Below are positions 12,918 to 24,480 of a DNA stretch of 64,000 nucleotides, in pieces. The notes below the pieces were generated by a model. The model was not told where the DNA came from. It saw only the letters and a list, made by a program, of their open reading frames with translations, and searched no databases. The stretch's first letter is position 1, and the number at the start of each line of letters is the position of its first letter. Location of the stretch: assembly GCA_013146195.2 (NCBI GenBank), contig CM028377.1, positions 2,480,001 to 2,544,000 on the forward strand, written 5' to 3'. The position numbers and the translations under genes are program-made. The stretch comes from Codonopsis lanceolata. Its lineage: Eukaryota; Streptophyta; Magnoliopsida; Asterales; Campanulaceae.

Positions 12918-13755
12918 TGGCTTGTGCTAAATATGCTTGAAATAAAGTAAAGCTATTCTCATAGGGAAATAAAGCACCTATGGTTTTTATGGGAGTTTTG
13001 TGCTGTTTTGGTGAACAAAAGATGAGAATTTGTACATAAAATCACAACTTTGGCAAATGTGTCTTCCAATGCAGCTACATTGGGAACTACATTCAGATGA
13101 TCTAGACATATCACTGTGTGTGACTGCATTGTTTCTCTTATTTTTCTGCACATGTTAGGCATATTTTCTAGGACATATTTTGTGTTGATCATATCAGCCC
13201 CTTGATGTTTTTGTTTCCATAAGCAGATTAGTGCAATCTCTATTTTATTGTTCACCATGTTGATATTTTTTGTGGTTGTCTAATATGTGTGTTGATCATG
13301 AGGCCCTGAACTGGTTTATGATTACTGTTTTTGGCAGGTTTGTGTGGTTGCAATTTTGGTTAATTAAGTGTTGTGTATCCTCAAAATACTTGATTAATTT
13401 TGAAATATTCAAATTTTGAAATCTGAAACTAGTTGTTATTGTCTCACATTTAATCCTCCACCTATTTCTCATGACAATAACAACATATTTTTATCTCTTC
13501 TTTATGACTGGTTAATATTTGATTTTTTATCTACATTTTGAATTTTGATTTGTTGTTAGGTCTTCTCACATTCCATGTTATTAAGATGTTAACGGCTAAT
13601 TGCTATTAGTGGGTGTATTAGTGTTGTGTTTCACGAAGGAAGAAAACACTTTTCGCAGAAGCTGATCATCCTTCAAAATTCGGTAGAAATTTCTTGCAGA
13701 TCTTCTTCCTCGTAAACCTTCCTCTCTCATCTTCCATTCTTGTTTTTCTCCTCAG
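12918..13755. other. Leader of the 13.7-15.1 kb transposon gene
   Basis: AT-rich, T-rich sequence on the plus strand with no gene seen. It ends in a pyrimidine tract and TTTTTCTCCTCAG at about 13743-13755, which looks like a splice acceptor immediately before the open reading segment that follows. An open frame of 99 codons on the minus strand at 12959-13258 has no recognisable motif. Confidence 0.45.
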
Positions 13756-15144
13756 AATTCTCCACAGTCTTCCCATCCTGTTGCAGAAAATTTAGCTCAC
13801 CAGTCCAGTTCCTCCGAATTCGATGACAGTTCCGAAAAAAATTTTGAAAGCGAAGAAGCAACCCCTGAAGATAGTGAGGACACAAAGGAGGCTCCTGTTC
13901 AATTCACCAGAAGCCGGGCATCTTCAACCAATGTAGCTGCATCCAAAATTTCCAAGCCTTCTGCTTCTGTGGGCACTTTAGTTGGTAAACCCTTCTCTTC
14001 TAAATTCATTTCAAAGGTTGCTTCTATTCGCTATAATACCTCTCGTAAAATAGTGGATGAACGAAATATTCCATTAGTTGAGTTGGCTGCACAAAACTTG
14101 ACACAATTTTTCACTGACAGAGGTCTTACTGGAACACTATCATCTGCCTCTCCTTATTTTCGTGACCTCATTTATGAATTTTATGCCAACCTTGACAAAC
14201 GCATTTACTCAACCTCTGATGCTAGGTTTGAAAAAAAATTTGTTCGTGGTAAATGGTATCATTTTCAATCATTAATGGCATGTTCCATACTCATGTGTCT
14301 GGTCCTTTTGTTATGAATACTGATTTGAATTTGTGTGCCTTGGAGTTAACTGGTGGCACTTTGAATAAGTGGCCTGCAAAAGGTTCATCTATTAGCACTT
14401 CCCAGTTGTCATCCCTCTATGCACTCATGCATAAAATATGTTGTGCAAATTGGTCACCCACCACTAACTCAAACACACTCACTGAAGAGCATGCTAGGGT
14501 ACTGTTTCAGATTGGGACCAATAAACCCTTTGATTTTGGAGATTTTGCCTTCAGAAAAATCTCTTCTTTAGCTGAGTCAAAGGTGATAAGAGGTCCTTGA
14601 TTTTTCCTTCTTTGATTTATAAGATCTTAGTCTCCCAAGGTTACACACCCTCTACTAGAACCAGACTCTCTCCCATTCTTGAACCTCTTCACATCTCAGC
14701 CAAACTTTTGAGAGGTGATAGAATTGTGAATCTTCCTCTTATTCATCCATATGTTCCTATTTCCATAGTCCCTTCTGCTTCTATTCCTGGTTCCTCACAA
14801 CCATCTGCTCCTACTTCTGTCAATGCTACTTCTAATGTAGCTACATCAGCTATCTCTGCACATCCTTCTGCCCCTATCTCCATAGCCTTTATAACTGAAC
14901 AGTTGAACATGGTGCAATCTCAATTGGAAATTCTGGAATCGCAATCCCTCTGCTTAAATCATTAGCTGCTCAATACACTGCCTGGTTGGCCATGCATTCT
15001 GGCCAAATAAGGGGTGTAAGTGTAAGTGTAAGTGTTCCTGAAGTTATTCCTGCTGTTGTTGTTCCTGAAGCTGTTCCTGTTGCTGCTGTTCCTGATTCTA
15101 AAGCTGAAGCTGTTCAGACTACTGCTGAAGTTGTAAAAGATTGA
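13756..15144 (+). pseudogene. Putative plant transposon protein (Transposase_32-like), frameshifted
   Basis: The reading segment opens with a Ser/Glu-rich acidic stretch (SSEFDDSSEKNFESEE) and QFTRSRASSTN. It then reaches a conserved-looking core: RKIVDERNIPLVELA, YFRDLIYEFYANLD and KKFVRGKWYHF, to about 14270. The reading moves to a second frame (ELTGGTLNKWPAKG, KPFDFGDFAF) and, at about 14595, to a third (LIFPSLIYKIL). It ends with a Pro/Val/Ala-rich tail and TGA at 15142. The 'FYAN..VRGK' and 'FPSLI' blocks match the PF20167-type 'putative plant transposon protein' domain as I remember it. Its biochemical role is unknown; it is usually carried by LTR elements. No upstream ATG is in frame, so an earlier exon may have supplied the start. 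Two frameshifts make it a pseudogene unless they are assembly errors. Confidence 0.65.
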
Positions 15145-15467
15145 TGCTAAAACTGTGGTTCTTGTGGTTGCCTTGATATTTTGTGGTTATATATTTTGGA
15201 AAATTTGTGGTTGATGTTATCTAAACAATGTTTCATATTCTGGTTTGTAATCTGCTCTTAAACTGATTTGATTGGTGATTTGGTCTGTAACTGTAACTCC
15301 TTCAAACTGATTGGTTGGTATTGCTCTCATAGCTTGATTTTCTTTATTTCTGATGAGAGTATATGTTTAGGGGGTGAGTTGTTTGGTTTATTCTCTCTAA
15401 CATTTGCAGGATGTCATATGAATTGATAATGGAACACTTGCTTTGGATTTGACCAGAAATGCTCAAC

Positions 15468-15478
15468 AAAGGGGGTGA
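15468..15478 (+). other. Polypurine tract before LTR-like sequence
   Basis: AAAGGGGGTGA immediately precedes TTGTAAGGG. This is the arrangement of a plus-strand primer (polypurine tract) and the start of a 3' LTR in Copia elements, and it places the preceding gene inside a plus-strand LTR element. Confidence 0.5.
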
Positions 15479-15479
15479 T

Positions 15480-16380
15480 TGTAAGGGTAAAATAGGCAAT
15501 GCCTATTTTTACTTGTTTCCCCTTTCATGGTCAAAATATTACTTTTGTAAAGTTTGTGGCTATTTAGGATTTAATATCTTTTATTATATTTAGTTATGGT
15601 ATATTTGGTATCACAATCTTTTATTAGATTTTGGTACATTTATTTTGGTAACTAAATCTTAGCATAAATCCTAGTCAAACCGAGATTCTTGACCACTTTT
15701 CATATTTGGTAATAAAATATCACAAGATTGGTAAGTTGTTCATCCTTCCTTATTGCTAATCATTTTCCTTGTAGTAGTTCGACTGTTTTGCGTGTGTGTA
15801 GGACATCAAATAATTATAAATAAAGGAGCAAGGATACGGGCTGTTGGTAGAGCTTGTGAGAGAGAACAAAGAGCCATAAAGCTGTATTCAGAAGCAAGGT
15901 GTTTCAGAGGCTGTTTCCAGTCTTGAAGTTCAGCAGTTCGCTTGAAGCTGTTGATGTTATAACATTGGCAGTCACATTGAAGATCTGGAAACTATTTTGT
16001 CTTCCTGTTCAGTTTTAAGGAAGCTGAATTTATTTCTTCCCACGTTTTTTGTTTAATCTGTTTATGTGGGGTTTTTGTTCTCCAAGACTCATTGTCTTGA
16101 GAGAATATTTTGTGAGTGATTTCACAATTGATTTTGTAAAACGATTATTACTTTTAGTGAAATCTTTGTGGCCTTGAGGCTAGGAGCACAAGTATTATCT
16201 TGTAGATTGATTTTGGTAAACGTTTGCATTCAGATTTCTGTTTTGTTATTTATTCTTCCGCTGCTATAATCTTCTTTGACCATTGTGATTCCCATTGTAG
16301 CTACATTCATAGCTACATTGGAAATTACTTTGGTTTCTCTTGAGAATCCTAGCTATTGTGTTCTTTCAGAAATTGAAATG
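15480..16380 (+). mobile_element. LTR-like sequence downstream of the transposon gene
   Basis: It starts TGTAAGGGTAAAAT after the polypurine tract. Near 16256-16265 it contains CTTCCGCTGC, a sequence often found close to the 3' end of Copia-type LTRs. The right boundary is uncertain. I could not find the matching 5' LTR upstream of 13.7 kb, so the element is truncated or rearranged, and the call rests on the polypurine tract plus these end-like motifs. Confidence 0.4.
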
Positions 16381-16494
16381 TGTCGATATCTATGAACAAA
16401 AATGATAATATAGTAAATTTTAATCAAAATAAGTTTAGAAATTAGGATAGGTTTTTAGGAGGATTCCAAAAAATCCTAATAGATAATTTATGGG

Positions 16495-16700
16495 GCATTC
16501 TGAATCATCTACACAATCATCACCAATCTCCCAAATCTATAGAATTTTGGAACATAAATAATTTTCAAAAATATTTAGAAAGTATCTTTTTAAGAAAATG
16601 TTTTGCAAGACAGTTTTGTTCCTTGTTTACCAGAAGAGACTTTCAGGGCTTTCTGAGTCATCCACACAGTCTTCAGCAATCTCCTGAGTCTTCTAGTCAT
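16495..16700. repeat. Two imperfect tandem units, period about 145 bp
   Basis: GGGCATTCTGAATCATCTAC near 16494 is repeated as GGGCTTTCTGAGTCATCCAC near 16640. The next part (ACAATCATCACCAATCTCC against ACAGTCTTCAGCAATCTCC) also aligns. The intervening sequence is also partly alike, which points to an old tandem duplication. Confidence 0.6.
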
Positions 16701-17521
16701 TCCAAAACAAGAAATATGTTTGAAATCACCCTTTTAGAAAGATTTGTGAAGTACATATTTTTGAAATCCTATCAATATTTCTAAACGTTTTATGTCAAAG
16801 ATATTGTTACACAAAGTTGATCAGCGTAGAGTCTGAAACCAATTTTGATGACTAGTTTCAGAAGAGTGTAAGGAGTGCTGATGCAAAAGAGGGAACTGCA
16901 GAATTGGGAGTCTGCTGTTTGAGAATGGTCAGCAGAGTTTTGAGTCTGCTATTTGAAAGTAACCAGCAGAGTTTCGAGTCTGCTAGTTCAACTGATAATC
17001 CAAGAGTGTTCAGCAGGGATAGTTCTGCTGAATTAGTTCGTAGAGACGCATGATCATCAGTTGTCTTGAACACACTTTAGGAGTCAGCAATATATTGCTA
17101 TGATACCAATTAGTTGATACCAATTAATGGAGCATATAGAGCATACAGTGTTCAAGAAGAATGGAAGTCTACTGATACTGATTTTGAGTAAAATGTGATC
17201 AGTAGACTAGGATTTGTTGATATCAAAGAATATAGAAATTGGTCAGCAAATATCGAGATATGCCGTTTTCGAATGATAAGAATAGCTAGAAAGTCGGCAT
17301 AGAATAAGGTTTGTTGATTGAGGGTGATCAACATAATTTGAGCCTGCTTAAAGCAGAGTTTTTAGAGTCTGCTGATAGAGAAGAATCAGCAGGGTTTGGA
17401 GTCTGCTACCAGATAATGTAATTTAACGAGCTAAGCAGACTAGAGGATTGCTGAATAAGTGTGATACAGCAGATATGAATGTCTGCAAGTACCAATTGAA
17501 TGATAAACAAATTGAATGAGC

Positions 17522-17775
17522 ATTTATTCAGCTGGGTTATCCTTTTGGGGTGCCTTGGCTTCTGGAAGGATAAACCATAAGCTTCATCGGCAAAGATGGA
17601 AGTCTGCTATTGGAATGATTTTTAGTAGATGTTTAGATTTGCTGATTAGAGATGGAACAACATATATGGAGATCTGCTAATACCAATTGACTGGATAATG
17701 ATTCAGCAAATTTATCCTTTTGGAGTGCCATGGCTTTTGGAAGGATAAACCATAGGCTTCATTGGCATAAGATTA
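17522..17775. repeat. Two imperfect tandem units, period about 175 bp
   Basis: TTATCCTTTTGGGGTGCC at about 17528 is repeated as TTATCCTTTTGGAGTGCC at about 17704. Each is followed by a related GGAAGGATAAACCATA and then TTCATCGGC or TTCATTGGC. The flanking GTCTGCT words recur from 16900 to 17700, so this may be the tail of a longer degenerate array. Confidence 0.65.
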
Positions 17776-19014
17776 GCTAATGACCATGCTCCTCCTCAAC
17801 AGAATCCCGGTATGTGAGTAGAGCAATAGAAGTGACATAGAGTCAAGAGTTGACCTAGGTTAAAGCGCTTGTATCACAAAGAAGCAAGCAGCTTATACCA
17901 AGTTTTTCTGAAGACAGAAAGAGAGCAGATATCTATCACTTCAAGGTCAACAGCTAAGAAAATGACTTTCTTTATGGGATAAGAAAGTCAATAGTTCAAG
18001 ACTCAAAAAGATGACATATTGAGCAGGGTAGTCTTGAATAAAGGAAACAACAGGTGAGAAACACAGGAGAGGCTGCTAGATCCTTAGAAGGTCATTCTAC
18101 CGACAGCAGTTATTGAGTCTGCTGAGGAAGTTTTGAGACCAAGATATTAGATGAGAATGAAGATTCACCAAAACATCATGGGTTAAGGTGAAATCTTCAG
18201 TTCCTGGAAAGGAGTTGCAAGGTAAGCAGTCCTTTCTAAGAAATCCATAACTAAGATAATTCATATTCCAACAGTGATTCTTCTTATGAGATTTCTACTA
18301 GTGATCATTGAAGTTTTTAAACGCAGTAAGGTTCCTTTTTAAGAGTTTAAGGACACCAATTGATCTAATTGTAATGACAGTAGTTAAAGCAAAGATTGTC
18401 ATAAAACAAAAAAAATCAACTTAGTCTTTTAAGCACTAAAAGTTTTGATAAAGCATTTATAGTCTTCTGTGCTATCTGAGCCACACATGAAAAATGTTTT
18501 ATAAGATTTAATAAGACTAATATTTAAAGAATAGATCCTGGGATTGTCTCATCAGAATTATCGTTTTGTGGAATAGAGATTCTTGGTTAAGGATTGGTTT
18601 GCTGTTGGGTTAACAGCAGAGTTGTGCCTGCTGTTGTGGATCCAAAATAAATATTGTCATATGAAGACCAAAGTCCATAGGCAAACACAGGAGTTCATGT
18701 TATTTAAAGATGTACAAGCAAAGGTAGATAGACATGAAGTAAAGTTGTTTTGAACAAGTTTTCATTTAGATCAAAATATACTCGAATACAAAGAGGATCT
18801 AAAGATTACAAGTTTCAATACAACTTCCGATGACTTAACTATCCCTATTAAAACAACTAATCTAAACACCTGATACATTTCTAAAAGATAAAAAAAATGT
18901 TACAAAGAGTCTATTCTCCTAAGTAACATTTTGGAAGGAAAGGGTTTTGTATCAGCGTTTATCATAGTGTTTGGAGATAGTTTTCAAGTGATAGAGAAGA
19001 AGAAGGGAAGTCTC

Positions 19015-19022
19015 TATTTATA
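19015..19022 (-). promoter_or_regulatory. TATA box inside the non-coding element
   Basis: The minus strand reads TATAAATAGAGAC, a strong plant core-promoter match. It sits in sequence with no gene, about 1.8 kb inside the element body, which is why a nested LTR is considered. Confidence 0.5.
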
Positions 19023-20784
19023 CTTGTTGAGGCAAGACTAAGAACCGGTCTAAAGGGTGAACTAATAAAGTGTGAAGGGTCCTTTCATCTATTCACTGTA
19101 AAGTCACGGAGACTTAAGTGAGAGAGAGTCAATTCCTAGATATCCGGTAAGTTGTTCTCCTTGGAAAGCCCAAAGATAAATTGAAAAGACAAATCGGCTT
19201 TCTTGAGAAGATAAAAAGGTTTTTGATTTGTCAAATCAACTTTTCAGTGGGATTTGACAAAACAACTTTTCATAAACAGTTTTTGAAGAAAAATGTTTTA
19301 TCTTTTTAAGCATTTTGTTTAACTTTACCGAGAATCTGAGAAATTGGTCTTATGCTCTAAGAAGTAGTCAGTTTCGAAGAGCTTTGCCTCAACCTTGGTA
19401 GAAATTGCAAGAATACCCATGTAGTTTGCACATAGTCTACTAAGGTGGAAACTCCTATAAGTCAGCACATAGAACTGAGCTTATGAAGTTTATAGCATCA
19501 AGAAGGATCATCGAAGAAGGAGAATTGATGTTATAGATACACAGCAGATCAAAGATAACTTTGAACAAAAGACATCAATTCAGATTGGTAATGTATATCA
19601 TACTTATAGGAAGAAAGGAATCAAAGAACTGAGTATGATAAACAATTACTCAAGCATTTATATTTGCAGAAGAATAACAGAGATGAACAGAGCATTCAAA
19701 TATAAATGTATTGCAGTGAGGATTTATTCCTAAATATCAGAGAAAGGGAAAAAACGACGCAAATATTCGAAATAAATCATAGTACCCAGTAAGAAGAAGA
19801 TTTGACTGAGGCAAAGGAGAAGGAATCGCAATTCAGTCAGACAAAGAGATAGTCAAAGGTAGCTGGATGATCTTGAGAAAATCTGTATTCCTAAATGAAA
19901 ATCAAGAAGATCATCAGTAACACTTTGCGAGCTTTGGAAGCTCCAGAGATAATAAAAAGATACAGGAATAAGTATTTCAATCAGATCAGAAAGAATGGGA
20001 AGGAAGGAACATGATCTTGAATATCTTAATCCTCCTGGGTCTCAGCGCGTAACGGATAGGGAGCACCGGACTTGGAAAGTATCTTTATTGACAGTCTCGT
20101 TCTGATCAATGTAGACGTCTTCCCGAATGAGCCTTTAGAAATCTGAGCTATTGTGTCTGTAGTAGATGTTACTTAAGGATTGATTTCATTTGCGACATTT
20201 TTAGGGAATCTTTAATTCAAGTTTCTTAGCAGCTGATTACGGATTTCTATCTGAAATATAGACTAAGTTCCCAGAAACTAAATATTATAAAACTGAGGGA
20301 TCAATCAAAGTTTTCATGATATAGAGTTTTTGACTCTTAATCTTTTTCATAATGTGAATCCGCGATCAAATAAAATTCTTTCACTAAGAGTTGCAGAATT
20401 TTAACTAAGAAATTTTCTCTCGAGAAGATGTTAGATTGATATCAATCGTTAGCCTTATGTTAGGAGAATTTTGAATGTCAATTTCCATTATTATGAAGCA
20501 TCCATCGAAGTTAATACACATCTGAAAAGAAGTTATTCATAGTGCCAATAGATATGTACAAATCTGTCATATGAATAAATTCTTACAATCATCAAGGTAA
20601 TAGTATCTTTCTCGATTGAGTTTTGAAAAACAAAGAGTATTTAATAATGAACTGGTTTTTCAAAACAAGACTCAATGAAATCCTTGTCAAAATATATATT
20701 TAAAAAAATTGACATGCATTTTGGACGAGCTTTTGAGGATCAAACTCTCAGTGGTTAGACCTGGCATAAAGCTTGAAGAGCTAG

Positions 20785-20797
20785 GCTCTGATACCCA
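20785..20797 (-). other. Primer binding site, tRNA-Met type
   Basis: The minus strand reads TGGGTATCAGAGC, one base from the usual TGGTATCAGAGC form. It lies 4 bases after the CCA that closes the LTR to its right, and sets the orientation of the 16.4-22.8 kb element. Confidence 0.75.
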
Positions 20798-20801
20798 TTA
20801 T

Positions 20802-22827
20802 TGGTCCGTAATAAAGCTCGAATAGGCTAGAGGGGGGGATGAATAGCCTATGATACCACATTAAAAAAAATTTCTTTTAGATATGCAAGACGTATGAGTT
20901 TCAATGGTATAGACGATTAACTTATAGAGCATGACTGCTGTTAGTTTAGAACTGAATAGGACAGAATAGTAGACTTGCTCTCAGCAAAGTTATGAACTCT
21001 ACTGGTGAATCGTCTGTAAAACTAAAGCCTGTTTAGAAAGAATTTATGCAGCGGAAATATTTAGGCTTGAGTTTCAAGAAGTCTTAAGTAGTTGTACACG
21101 ATTAAATGATCAGAACAACAGCATACTTAATCCTTCCTCCAAAATGCAGGTTTTTAGGAATTCATTGAGTAGTGCCTTTTCAATAGATAAAACAGTTTAT
21201 GAAAGGCACATAGAGAGATAAAGATTGGGGGATGAATAATTGAAAGAACATCTGAATTTATTCAAAGATAAATTACAGATTACATCAACCTAGACTCTCT
21301 AAGAAAGTTTCTGTTCTCATCTTCATCAATCCCCTATTCTTTTACTTGATTGTTTATAGACAAACTCTCAAGTACAAAGGACAATAGGAGACCAGATGAG
21401 AAACAGTGACGAGAAGACACTAAGGTTATTCGTTCAGATAATAAATATCTGAACGAATGAGTGCAGAGCACTCGACCTCCTAAGATGATTGATTATTACA
21501 CAATCAACAGCATTTGTATTGAGATACAAATCTGAAGATATGAATGTAATAATTACAGACAGCTCTTCCTCTTTCTTAGGCAACATTTGGGTTGATCTTC
21601 AAATTGATCAACGACTTGACCTTTAGCTTTAGAAATAGGTTTCTGAAGCTCCGATTAAAGGTTGAGTTCTTAGAAGAATGATGAAGAACTCAAGTCAAGA
21701 ACTGGGTTCTTGACCAAGTCGAGAATCTTGACTGTAGACGATCTCTGATATCTCTTCTCTTCTTCATGGAGATTCTTCCTAGCAAATCACAGAGTGTGAG
21801 ATGCTAAGGTCTGGATGAGGTCACTGCAACTGGGATGGAGAGATCTGAGATGCGTTGGTGAAGACGATCTCGTTGTAGATCCCTTTTCTTCTTCGAAGAT
21901 CTTGATGCAGATACAGAAACTATGGTTGTCTATGTTGTCAACGTGGTTTTCCCGTTGTCGTCAATCGATCCGTCTATTTTTAGAGTAGAGGAGATACCCT
22001 TTTATATTGGTTGATCGTTGTCAAATATGATCGTTGAGATTTTGAAGATGTACTTTCTATCCGTTAGAAATGCTAAATGTTGAAATCCGCTGGATAGAGA
22101 TGTGTTGTTCAGCTGGACCTTTGACCGATGGGTAAAGTCTTTTGTCCTTAAGGTCCTGAACTGGTTGCCTGTCAGACCGTCATTGATAGGTTCCTGAAAA
22201 GTAAGTCTGACATCTAATGCACTATCTGAGTGATCTGTCCGATAAAGTGAATTCTTTTTACAGATCTCAGGAGAAAGAAAAGATCTTGCAGTATCAATGA
22301 TGTCAGGCTTCACAAGAATTTGAATATCTCTTGAATTCTGAATACATTTGTCTTGTGTCTTGATCTGCTGCAGTCTTGACTTCTCTGAAGCACGTGCAGA
22401 ATAAAGTCTGCTGGTCTGATGTTCAAGGGTGTGTCTATCTTGAGAGAAAGACTGCTGCTTGTTGTCGTGAACATTCAAACTATGACAGATCTGCTGGTGA
22501 GTCTTTAAGGTGTCTTCGAGATGCACTTGACAAGTTTTCTAGTGAGGAATCCTTTGGGACTTTGTCACAGTAGCACGTCTGCTGGTGGTGAGTCTTCAGG
22601 GTGTCCTTTAGTGCATTCAACAAGTCTGCTGGTGACGAGTTTTGTGAAGAACCTTTTGAGACTTCAGTAAGTCTGCTGGTGCTTTGTGCATATGAGGTGT
22701 TGTTCTGTTCAATCATCTGTAGGAGGTTAGGACTAGACTAGGACGACCTAATCTTAGGCCTATGTGTTGTCAAACAAGTTGCCACACTAATCGGCACGCA
22801 GTCCTCTTAGCCACTTGTTATGACACA
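20802..22827 (-). mobile_element. About 2 kb 5' LTR, probable Copia type
   Basis: The minus-strand LTR ends with CATCCCCCCCTCTAGCC and GGACCA just before the primer site. That CCCCC-TCTAGCC tail is typical of Copia LTR ends and is also present at the end of the solo LTR at 44250-44262. A TATA box lies at 21999-22006. The outer boundary is less certain: a TGTGTCATAACAAG start at 22827 is my best choice. The 174-codon minus-strand frame at 22002-22526 lies in the U3 region and has no recognisable domain, so I do not call it a gene. Confidence 0.55.
21999..22006 (-). promoter_or_regulatory. TATA box of the 2 kb LTR
   Basis: The minus strand reads TATAAAAGGGTATC at the expected U3/R position, about 0.8 kb inside the proposed 5' end of the LTR. 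It would start transcription leftwards through the primer site. Confidence 0.6.
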
Positions 22828-23575
22828 CTGTAATGGAAACAAGCAAATCAAAATATTAGGGATATGCAACAAGATAATTTGATTATCAAGAAGCATATTT
22901 CAACAAAACTGTTCAATTGCGTAATTGAAGACCGTTCACACGAGCACTTCATGTTTGAAACTAGTGCTCAACAAGGAATTAACACATATAGAAATCCAAT
23001 GAGTTGTAAAGTAAACTCATTATATTCTCAAAGTAGCAAGTTCCAACAAATACATATTCTTCTCATACTTGTAAGTTTCAAGGTACAATTTCAGCATGTT
23101 AACAGGTTTCATAACATCACTTCCAACTATAAAGATCAAATAATTAGTCAAGTTCACGAGCGTGCATATGTTAATAATAATAATAAACAATTAAACATAC
23201 ACAAGGAGTATTCTCCTTACCTTAAAAAAGATATTATTTGCCGGTATAAATATATTAAAAACCTTCGATAATAACCTTCGAGTCAAACCCGTAACACAAT
23301 ATCAGAATAAGCATTGCAATGATATCGCTTACTAATATAATTTATATCTAGTAGTCATGTTCATGAATATGTAGAAGAAAACTCCTATTAATACATAGAT
23401 AGAATTCGGCTGAGTCACAGAAGCTAATAACCCAAGTCATACATTAGTTTGGGTGAGTCATCCTATTGCCTTAAGACAACACCAAAAAAAATTAGTAAAT
23501 CTATCTATAAAATATAAGTTATCCACGTAAGTTATATAATGCATGGTCATGAAAGCTGGCGAAAACGATAAGTAT
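22828..23575. other. AT-rich intergenic sequence
   Basis: No gene seen. A 135-codon open frame at 22864-23271 on the plus strand is rich in Asn, Ile and Lys, has no motif, and is expected by chance in DNA this AT-rich. Confidence 0.5.
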
Positions 23576-23709
23576 TCTACTAAGACCCGGGGTTTACACC
23601 TCAAATGGCGGTTTATTCTTCTTTATTCTTTTTTTTTCTTCCTTCTTTTTTTTTTTTTTTTTTTTGTACCATTCCTAAGACCCGGGGTTTACACCCCAAA
23701 TGGTGGTTT
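23576..23709 (+). repeat. Duplicated 34-bp motif flanking a poly-T tract
   Basis: TAAGACCCGGGGTTTACACC occurs at about 23581 and again at 23676. Each copy is followed by TCAAATGGCGGTTT or CCAAATGGTGGTTT. Between them lies a T-rich tract of about 60 bp. The GC-rich motif stands out against AT-rich flanks. This looks like a short duplication around a homopolymer, or the ends of a small unclassified insertion. Confidence 0.7.
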
Positions 23710-23780
23710 GTAAAGTAAGCTTATCAGACTTTCTGAAATAATAGACTGACCAAATTGAGAATTAAGCCTATAATTATTTG

Positions 23781-23885
<105 letters not shown>

Positions 23886-24480
23886 ATATCCAAAATACTA
23901 AATCATTAACATTATTAAAGTTAAAGTATACGTTTCCTTTTAAATAAAACCTCATACACTACGATGTTAGTAGCAACGCTAATTTTTGGACTTTTTGGTA
24001 TTAAGTTTACTCCTAGACTTTTTTAATAGAAAAATTATTTGTAGATTTTTTTCAATATGAGACTTTTTAAGTGGGACATTTTAGTATTTTTCCCTTCTTT
24101 TAAAGCTCGTATGCATTTTATCCATAATTAATGTAGAAAGAAAAAATAATATCACTCATTGGACAGACGAAAAAGGAAAGCTAGACAATTATTTAGGAAT
24201 ACTATTTTTAGCTCGTAGCTAGCCTGGTTAAACGACATGAAGAAAAAAAAATTGGAGAAACTGCGAGCCGGATCTTATTCCCATGTTTTCAATCACGCAA
24301 GTATGTCGGGATTTTTTTCAACTGCTAAAGTTTATTTTCGTGAAATTGTTCTGAAAATACCCGCAGAAGAAAAATAATGGGTAGAGTTCGCAGGGATGAA
24401 GAGGAAGAGAGTTATGAGGTGGGGTGGTAAAAAACACTTGTGTGTTTTACATTGGATTCGATTAATCCATCATCATAACT
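23886..24480. other. Intergenic, no gene seen
   Basis: AT-rich sequence with no recognised coding region. Parts around 24360-24530 resemble, in inverted orientation, the right part of the repeat at 35734-36641, so the MITE-like copy may extend this far left. Confidence 0.4.

Larger units (their letters stand above)
16381..20784 (-). mobile_element. Non-coding interior of a minus-strand LTR element
   Basis: This 4.4 kb follows the primer site at 20785-20797 in the minus direction, where gag and pol would normally lie. I found no gag, protease, integrase or reverse-transcriptase motif on either strand, and no long reading frame. It contains imperfect tandem repeats (16495-16700 and 17520-17770), many GTCTGCTG-type words, and a good minus-strand TATA box at 19015-19022. 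I infer a large non-autonomous (LARD-like) LTR element or a heavily decayed one. A second nested LTR beginning upstream of the 19015 TATA box is also possible. Confidence 0.45.

Noticed and set aside
12918..16380. Matching 5' and 3' LTRs around the Transposase_32-like gene
   Set aside because: Short shared words (TAGCTACATT near 13070 and 16300) exist, but I could not align a 5' LTR with the 3' LTR-like sequence, so a complete element is not claimed.
22002..22526. 174-codon minus-strand open frame as a protein gene
   Set aside because: It lies in the U3 region of the proposed LTR, overlaps its TATA box, has no recognised domain and is rich in Ser, Gln and Thr as expected from biased LTR sequence.
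22864..23271. 135-codon plus-strand frame as a gene
   Set aside because: Composition (Asn, Ile, Lys) follows the AT-rich DNA; no motif, no splice or promoter context.
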